DNA of 37,765 nucleotides from Oscillospiraceae bacterium (GTDB taxonomy: Bacteria; Bacillota; Clostridia; Oscillospirales; Acutalibacteraceae): the NCBI GenBank assembly GCA_015066045.1, contig SVPD01000021.1:1-37765 (forward strand). Direction: 5' to 3'. A model generated the notes under the pieces. That model did not search any database. It was not told where the DNA came from and worked only from the letters and a program-made list of their open reading frames with translations. A program made the position numbers and the translations under genes. Of the stretch, positions 32,555 to 37,765 are shown in pieces (positions within the stretch are counted from its first letter, which is position 1; every line of letters starts with the position of its first letter).

Positions 32555-34828
32555 ATGATGGAAATTATCAATCACGGCGTACATCTCGTTGACGGCAGAA
32601 CACTCGTCAGCGGTACTGCCCCGGAGCAGAAGGCTCAGCTTGCCTCTATGGGGCTTTCTCCCCGTGAGGACAGAAACGGCACCATAGCCTATTCTATCCT
32701 TAACGCTCATAACACTAAAAAAGACGACGAAAAAATGAGAATAAGGTTTGACTCTCTCATTTCTCACGACATCACCTATGTCGGTATCATTCAGACGGCC
32801 AGAGCCAGCGGACTTAAGGAATTTCCCATTCCCTATGCTCTTACCAACTGTCATAACAGTCTCTGCGCAGTAGGCGGTACCATTAATGAGGACGACCACG
32901 TTTTCGGTCTCTCTGCAGCTAAAAAATACGGCGGTATCTATGTTCCCGCCAATCAGGCAGTCATTCATCAGTTCGCCCGTGAAATGATGACAGGCTGCGG
33001 AAAAATGCTTTTAGGCTCTGACAGTCATACCCGTTACGGTGCCATGGGTACCATGGGTGTGGGCGAGGGTGGCCCCGAGCTGGTAAAGCAGCTGCTTTCT
33101 AACACCTGGGACGTAACTCCTCCGCAGGTAGTTCTCGTATATCTCGAAAATGCTCCCAAAAGGGGAGTAGGCCCCCACGACGTGGCTATAGCTCTGTGCG
33201 GTGCCGTTTTCAAAGAGGGACTTGTCACCAATAAGGTTCTCGAATTTGTAGGCCCCGGTGTAAAAAATCTTTCTATGGATTTCAGAATAGGTATCGATGT
33301 TATGACCACGGAAACTGCCTGCCTTTCCTCTATCTGGGAGACAGACGAAACGGTAAAGAATTTCTATACAGTTCACGGCAGACCGCAGGATTACAAGGCT
33401 CTTTCACCCGAAAAGGTGGCCTATTACGATATGGCTGTCAGGGTTGACCTTTCGAAAATCGAAAGTATGATAGCTCTGCCCTTCCATCCCTCTAATGCCT
33501 ACACCATCCACGAGCTTCAGCAGAATCCCGAGATTCTCTTTGAGGTGGAGAAGGCTGCTAAGGCACAGTTCGGCGACAAGGTAGACTTCAGACTTTACGA
33601 CAAGGTAAAGGATGGCAAAATTTACATCGATCAGGGTGTTATCGCAGGCTGCGCCGGCGGTATGTTCGAAAATATCTGCGAGGCTGCCGCCATTCTTGAC
33701 GGCAAAAGCACGGGTGACGGCTACTTCGGCCTTTCCGTTTATCCCTCCAGCGTGCCTGTAAATCTTGCCCTTTTAAGAAACGGAGTGCAGGCTAAGCTTC
33801 TCGAGGCCGGTGCGGTGTTCAAGCCCTGCTTCTGCGGTCCCTGCTTCGGTGCAGGCGATGTTCCCGCCAATAACGGTCTTTCCATAAGACATACCACCCG
33901 TAACTTCCCGAACCGTGAGGGCAGCAAGCCCGGTGACGGTCAGCTGGCCTCCGTGGCTCTGGTGGATTCACGCTCTATCGCCGCTACGGCTCTCAATAAG
34001 GGCATTCTCACCGCCGCCACAGACATCGAAATTCCCGAGTATGACAGCACCTACACCTTCGAAAAGGGCGTTTATGACAAGAGAGTTTATCAGGGCTTCG
34101 GCAAGGCTGAAAGGGAAGCGGAGCTCCGCTTCGGCCCCAACATCACCGACTGGCCCGAAATGTATGCCCTCGAGGATAATCTTCTCTTGAAGCTTGCCTG
34201 CGTAATCCACGACGATGTTACCACCACTGACGAGCTCATCCCCTCGGGTGAAACCTCCTCCTACCGTTCCAATCCTCTTAAGCTCGCTGAGTTCGCTCTT
34301 TCGCGCCGTGAGCCCGAATATGTAAGCCGTGCAAAGGCAGTGGCAGCCGAGGAGAAAAAGAGAAGAGACGGAGCTTCCGACGAGGTAAATGCCGTTCTGG
34401 CTAAAGTCTGCGACAATGCTGAGGAAGAGGCAAAGCATACTCAGTTCGGCTCCTGCGTATTTGCCTGCCGCCCCGGTGACGGCTCTGCCCGTGAGCAGGC
34501 TGCCTCCTGTCAGAAGGTGCTCGGCGGCTTCGGTAACATCTGCTACGAATTCGCTACGAAGCGCTACAGAAGCAACTGCATAAACTGGGGTATTCTTCCC
34601 TTTACCATCGACAAGGACAGAGAGTTCAATTACAGCCACGGCGATTACGTCTTCGTTCCCGGTGTCAGAGACGCCGTTAAAAAAGGCAAGGAGGAAATCC
34701 CCGCCAAGGTTATCACATCTGAGGGCGTCGAGGATATCACTCTTTATGTAAAGGGACTTACCGAGGAAGAAAAAACCATTATCCTTGAAGGCTGTCTTAT
34801 GAATTATTACAGGGCACAGATGAAATAA
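32555..34828 (+). CDS. Aconitase-family hydratase
   Basis: A 757-residue protein of the aconitase superfamily. Three Cys for a 4Fe-4S cluster are visible: one in IAGCAGGMFENICEA and two in the CFCGPCFGAGDVPANNG segment. Other motifs include GKMLLGSDSHTRYGAMGTMG, the substrate-binding SVYPSS-like stretch, and the C-terminal swivel domain near EFATKRYRSNCINWGILPFT. The family hydrates or isomerises hydroxy-acids. It appears close to the Aquifex-type aconitate hydratases, often annotated only as hydratase. No other TCA-cycle or leucine gene is near, so whether citrate is the substrate is open. AAAGGA precedes the ATG at 32555 (a second ATG lies at 32558). Confidence 0.85.
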   Translation: MMEIINHGVHLVDGRTLVSGTAPEQKAQLASMGLSPREDRNGTIAYSILNAHNTKKDDEKMRIRFDSLISHDITYVGIIQTARASGLKEFPIPYALTNCHNSLCAVGGTINEDDHVFGLSAAKKYGGIYVPANQAVIHQFAREMMTGCGKMLLGSDSHTRYGAMGTMGVGEGGPELVKQLLSNTWDVTPPQVVLVYLENAPKRGVGPHDVAIALCGAVFKEGLVTNKVLEFVGPGVKNLSMDFRIGIDVMTTETACLSSIWETDETVKNFYTVHGRPQDYKALSPEKVAYYDMAVRVDLSKIESMIALPFHPSNAYTIHELQQNPEILFEVEKAAKAQFGDKVDFRLYDKVKDGKIYIDQGVIAGCAGGMFENICEAAAILDGKSTGDGYFGLSVYPSSVPVNLALLRNGVQAKLLEAGAVFKPCFCGPCFGAGDVPANNGLSIRHTTRNFPNREGSKPGDGQLASVALVDSRSIAATALNKGILTAATDIEIPEYDSTYTFEKGVYDKRVYQGFGKAEREAELRFGPNITDWPEMYALEDNLLLKLACVIHDDVTTTDELIPSGETSSYRSNPLKLAEFALSRREPEYVSRAKAVAAEEKKRRDGASDEVNAVLAKVCDNAEEEAKHTQFGSCVFACRPGDGSAREQAASCQKVLGGFGNICYEFATKRYRSNCINWGILPFTIDKDREFNYSHGDYVFVPGVRDAVKKGKEEIPAKVITSEGVEDITLYVKGLTEEEKTIILEGCLMNYYRAQMK

Positions 34829-34864
34829 TAGTATTATCTTTTTCAAAAAAATTGATTTTACCCC

Positions 34865-34893
34865 TTTACTTTTCCGTAAGGGTGTGTTATAAT
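34865..34893 (+). promoter_or_regulatory. Promoter of rpsO-pnp
   Basis: TTTACT (34865-34870) and consensus TATAAT (34888-34893) with a 17-base spacer. A leader of about 95 bases (34897-34991) follows, with short inverted repeats. In other bacteria S15 represses its own mRNA through such a leader; I cannot match this one to a known fold. Confidence 0.65.
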
Positions 34894-34991
34894 CTCTAAG
34901 CATTATGCCGATTTCTCGGTCTGCGGGTAAAATTCACCTTGCCGCTCACTGGGGATCAGGCGAATGAAATATTTTTATGAGGTGAAAAACC

Positions 34992-35258
34992 ATGATGACA
35001 AAAGAACAGAAAACCGCAATTATCAAAGAATACGCAGCTCACGAGGGCGACACAGGTTCACCCGAGGTACAGATTGCTCTTCTTACCTACAGAATCAACA
35101 ATCTTACCGAGCACCTTAAGACCAACAAAAAGGACCACCACTCACGCAGAGGTCTCCTTATGATGGTTGGTCAGAGAAGAAACCTTCTTGCATACCTTCA
35201 GAAGAACGACATCGAAAGATACCGTTCAATCATTGCAAGACTCGGTATCCGTAAGTAA
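34992..35258 (+). CDS. rpsO: 30S ribosomal protein S15
   Basis: An 88-residue ribosomal protein that binds 16S rRNA early in small-subunit assembly. It is readily recognised: [39 protein letters not shown] and [20 protein letters not shown]. The full family length is present. AGGTG lies about seven bases before the ATG at 34992. The classic neighbour pnp follows after a terminator-like hairpin and a structured leader, the same order as in many bacteria. Confidence 0.97.
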   Translation: MMTKEQKTAIIKEYAAHEGDTGSPEVQIALLTYRINNLTEHLKTNKKDHHSRRGLLMMVGQRRNLLAYLQKNDIERYRSIIARLGIRK

Positions 35259-35268
35259 TTGCATTTTG

Positions 35269-35302
35269 GGCAGACATGAATTATATCGTGTCTGCCTTTT
35301 TT
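35269..35302 (+). terminator. Terminator between rpsO and pnp
   Basis: GGCAGACA (35269-35276) pairs perfectly with TGTCTGCC (35289-35296), followed by T6. Read-through or attenuation could link rpsO and pnp, as no obvious new promoter lies before pnp. Confidence 0.8.
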
Positions 35303-35315
35303 CCGTAAAAGGCAT

Positions 35316-35394
35316 AAGGCAGTATCATAAAGGGTTAGCACTAAATTGAGCTTTAAAGGCTTTAAGGCTGAATTTATTGCTAAACCTCTGCCTT
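35316..35394 (+). promoter_or_regulatory. Long hairpin in the pnp leader
   Basis: AAGGCAG (35316-35322) pairs with CTGCCTT (35388-35394). After an eight-base bulge on the left, AGGGTTAGCA (35331-35340) pairs with TGCTAAACCT (35378-35387) with one G:T. TAAATT/AATTTA continues the stem. In E. coli, pnp is autoregulated through RNase III cutting of a leader stem; a similar role here is inference. Confidence 0.55.
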
Positions 35395-35435
35395 GTGTTT
35401 GAAATAAAAAATACTAAAAAAGCGAGGTAGAAAAA

Positions 35436-37619
35436 ATGTTTCCCGAATTCAGAAAATTTGAAACAACCTTAGCAGGCAGACCTCTCGTAGTCGAAACAGG
35501 CAAAATGGCAGGTCTTGCAGGCGGCTCATGTCTTATCAGATATGGCGAAACAGAAGTTCTTTGCACAGCTACTATGGCTGCAAAGCCCAGAGAAGGCGTA
35601 GATTTCTTCCCTCTCTCTGTTGACTTCGAAGAAAAGCTTTATTCAGTAGGCCGCATTCCCGGCTCTTTCCAGAGAAGAGAGGGCAAGGCAAGCGAAAAGG
35701 CTACTCTTTCCTCACGTGTTATCGACAGACCTATCCGTCCTCTTTTCCCCAAGGATATGAGAAATGATGTAGGCGTAGTGGCTACAGTTATGTCTGTAGA
35801 TCAGGATTGCCTTCCCGAAATTACCGCTATGATCGGTGTTTCCGTAGCCATCTCCATTTCCGAAATCCCCTGGGACGGCCCCATCAGCGGTGTTTCCGTA
35901 GGTCTGGTAGACGGCAAGTTCGTTATCAATCCCACAGAGGCTGAAAGAGAAAAGAGCGAAATGGCAGTTACCGTTGCTTCTACTGCAGATCTTGTAGCCA
36001 TGATCGAGGCAGGTGCCAACGAAATCGACAACGAAACCATGTTCGACGGTATCATGTACGCTCACAAGGTAAATCAGGAAATCGTAGAGTTTATCAAGGG
36101 CATCCAGAAGGAAATCGGCAAAGAAAAGGTTCCCTTCGAATCACAGGATCCCGCTCCCGAAATGTTTGAGGCTATCAAGGAATTTGCTATCGATGACGTT
36201 AAGTTTGCTCTTGACACAGACGATAAGAGAATCCGTGACGAAAGACTCAAGCCCGTATACGAAAAGGTACACGAGAGATTTGACGAGGAATATGCCGACA
36301 CAGTCGAGAAAATCGACGAGTGCCTGTATAAGCTCCAGAAGTATGTGGTAAGACGCTGGCTCCTCGACGAGGGCAAGCGTGTGGACGGCAGAGGCATAAA
36401 CGACATGCGTCCTCTCGATGCACAGGTTGACCTTCTCTCCAGAGTACACGGCTCAGGTATGTTTACCCGCGGTCAGACTCAGGTTCTCACAGTAACCACT
36501 CTCGGACCTATGAGTGATGCTCAGCTTTTAGACGGTCTTGATAAGGAAGAAAGCAAAAGATATATGCATCACTATAACTTCCCCTCATACTCTGTAGGCG
36601 AAACCAAGCCCTCCAGAGGTCCCGGCAGAAGAGAAATCGGTCACGGAGCTTTAGCCGAAAGAGCTCTCGTTCCCGTTATTCCCTCAGTAGAGGAGTTCCC
36701 CTATGCTATCAGACTCGTTTCCGAGGTTCTTTCCTCAAACGGCTCCACATCACAGGCTTCCATCTGCGGCTCCACTCTTTCACTTATGGCAGCAGGTGTT
36801 CCCATCAAAGCTCCCGTAGCAGGTATTTCCTGCGGTCTTATCACCGAAGGCGACCGCTTTATGACTATGGTTGACATTCAGGGACTCGAGGACTTCTTCG
36901 GCGATATGGACTTCAAGGTAGCAGGTACCAAAAAGGGTATCACCGCTATCCAGATGGATCTGAAGGTTCACGGCCTTACTCCCGAAATCATCAAGGAAGC
37001 ATTCGAAAAGACTTACGATGCACGTATGAAGATTCTCGACGAGGTTATGCTTCCCTGCATCGCAGAGCCCAGAGCAGAGCTTTCCAAGTATGCTCCCAAG
37101 ATGCTCTCCACAAAGATTGACGTGGAAAAAATCGGTGATGTTATCGGTAAGCAGGGCAAGGTTATCCAGAAGATCTGTGCAGAGTGCGACTGTAAGGTTG
37201 ACGTCAATGAGGACGGATCAATCTTCGTTTCTGCTCTTGATATTGACAACGCAAGACGTGCTATCACAATCATCGAAACAATCGCAAACGATCCTGAGGT
37301 GGGCTCTATTTTCCGCGGTATCGTTACCCGTCTGATGAGCTTCGGTGCTTTCGTAGAAATCGCTCCCGGTAAGGAAGGCCTTGTTCACATCAGTAAGCTC
37401 GATGTCAAGAGAACCGAAAAGGTTGAGGACTGTGTAACAGTCGGAGACGAGGTTATCGTTAAGGTTCTTGAAATCGACGATCAGGGCAGAATCAACCTTT
37501 CCAGAAGAGATGCTCTCATCGAAATCGAAGGTCTCGTACCCGAGGATGACGGTGGGGAAGCTCCCAGAAGAAACGGCGACCGCAGAAGAAACGGCGATCG
37601 CAGAAGAAGAGACAGATAA
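35436..37619 (+). CDS. pnp: Polyribonucleotide nucleotidyltransferase (PNPase)
   Basis: A phosphorolytic 3'-5' exoribonuclease. The 727 residues are the usual length. Two RNase PH domains are seen: the first with ETGKMAGLAGGSCLIRYGET and GSFQRREGKASEKATLSSRV, and the second with GRGINDMRPLDAQVDLLSRV, FPSYSVGETKPSRGPGRREIGHGALAERAL. Then come a KH domain with the GxxG loop (KIGDVIGKQGKVIQKI) and an S1 domain (FRGIVTRLMSFGAFVEIAPG, GLVHISKLD). The short C-terminal tail repeats RRNGD and is Arg-rich, likely RNA-binding. GAGGT precedes the ATG at 35436. Order rpsO-pnp is conserved across bacteria. Confidence 0.97.
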   Translation: MFPEFRKFETTLAGRPLVVETGKMAGLAGGSCLIRYGETEVLCTATMAAKPREGVDFFPLSVDFEEKLYSVGRIPGSFQRREGKASEKATLSSRVIDRPIRPLFPKDMRNDVGVVATVMSVDQDCLPEITAMIGVSVAISISEIPWDGPISGVSVGLVDGKFVINPTEAEREKSEMAVTVASTADLVAMIEAGANEIDNETMFDGIMYAHKVNQEIVEFIKGIQKEIGKEKVPFESQDPAPEMFEAIKEFAIDDVKFALDTDDKRIRDERLKPVYEKVHERFDEEYADTVEKIDECLYKLQKYVVRRWLLDEGKRVDGRGINDMRPLDAQVDLLSRVHGSGMFTRGQTQVLTVTTLGPMSDAQLLDGLDKEESKRYMHHYNFPSYSVGETKPSRGPGRREIGHGALAERALVPVIPSVEEFPYAIRLVSEVLSSNGSTSQASICGSTLSLMAAGVPIKAPVAGISCGLITEGDRFMTMVDIQGLEDFFGDMDFKVAGTKKGITAIQMDLKVHGLTPEIIKEAFEKTYDARMKILDEVMLPCIAEPRAELSKYAPKMLSTKIDVEKIGDVIGKQGKVIQKICAECDCKVDVNEDGSIFVSALDIDNARRAITIIETIANDPEVGSIFRGIVTRLMSFGAFVEIAPGKEGLVHISKLDVKRTEKVEDCVTVGDEVIVKVLEIDDQGRINLSRRDALIEIEGLVPEDDGGEAPRRNGDRRRNGDRRRRDR

Positions 37620-37654
37620 TCAATCTCTGAAAATATCAAAAGGGGCTGCCGCAG

Positions 37655-37765
37655 TAAGCGCAGACCAAAAAGCAAAACAAAAACAGATGTGTTTAAGTTG
37701 CTTCTGACTTATAAAACACATCTGTTTTAATTGTTTTACGGAATAATATGGTGTTGCATATAATA
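37655..37765. repeat. Dispersed intergenic repeat, copy B (reaches the window end)
   Basis: Same orientation and nearly the same sequence as 24604-24705: AAGCGCAGACCAAAAAGC, the hairpin AAACAGATGTGTTT/AAACACATCTGTTT, then TTTTAATTG and GGTGTTGCATATAATA at the edge. It has about ten extra bases (TTACGGAATA) before the last part. It sits 36 bases after the pnp stop, so it may act as the pnp terminator. It may continue beyond the window. Confidence 0.85.

Noticed and set aside
33968-34903. A 311-residue open frame on the minus strand opposite the hydratase
   Set aside because: It is a shadow of the hydratase coding frame, with no recognisable domain.

Overview
The window looks like chromosomal DNA from an anaerobic, probably gut-associated member of the Clostridia, perhaps Oscillospirales/Ruminococcaceae-like. 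That placement is inferred from content: AGGAGG-type ribosome binding sites, consensus TTGACA/TATAAT promoters, a SigH-like sigma factor, rubrerythrin, a Cys-type sulfatase, a GPH-family sugar symporter and Cys-module/FnIII surface proteins. I see no rRNA, tRNA, CRISPR array, insertion sequence or phage gene.

Layout. Positions 1-9231 are plus strand: the end of a large secreted protein, a GH2 beta-mannosidase translationally coupled to an alpha/beta hydrolase, a second membrane-anchored alpha/beta hydrolase, a SigH-like sigma factor, a small zinc-ribbon protein, a third alpha/beta hydrolase and a small membrane protein. Positions 9307-21825 are a minus-strand ten-gene purine operon, read purE-purC-purF-purM-purN-purO-AICAR formyltransferase-glyA-purD-purL. 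It starts at a consensus promoter (22037-22066), passes a ZTP/ZMP (pfl) riboswitch with an overlapping terminator (21856-21989) and ends at a strong bidirectional terminator (9245-9280). Positions 22267-37619 are mostly plus strand: rubrerythrin, sulfatase, an SH3/C39-like peptidase, a glycerophosphodiester phosphodiesterase, an HMA-domain protein, a GPH sugar symporter, 4-alpha-glucanotransferase, an aconitase-family hydratase, then rpsO-pnp. Two minus-strand genes interrupt this: a Q/P-rich membrane protein and a patatin-like lipase.

How the genes fit together. The purine operon encodes most steps from PRPP to IMP plus GlyA, which makes the glycine and one-carbon units used by PurD, PurN and AICAR formyltransferase. 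A ZTP riboswitch senses the intermediate that builds up when 10-formyl-THF is short, so the control fits the pathway. Two enzymes are unusual. The last two steps use a stand-alone AICAR formyltransferase plus an archaeal-type PurO cyclohydrolase instead of bifunctional PurH. The only PurF has Gly where the catalytic Cys should be and has also lost other glutaminase residues, while its PRPP-binding half looks intact. purB and purK are not in the window. The carbohydrate genes (GH2, GPH symporter, MalQ, sulfatase, esterase-like hydrolases) suggest use of plant or host glycans.

The intergenic DNA is the other notable part. It holds several palindromic, non-coding, repeat-like elements: a cruciform-like 77-bp element (5211-5287), a repeat in two direct copies (24604-24705 and 37655-37765), a nested inverted-repeat element whose right arm forms the 3' end of the patatin gene (29543-29844), and hairpin clusters after malQ (32346-32538). 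I found no clearly new multi-gene system. The best leads are the Cys-less PurF inside a ZTP-controlled operon and this family of structured repeats.
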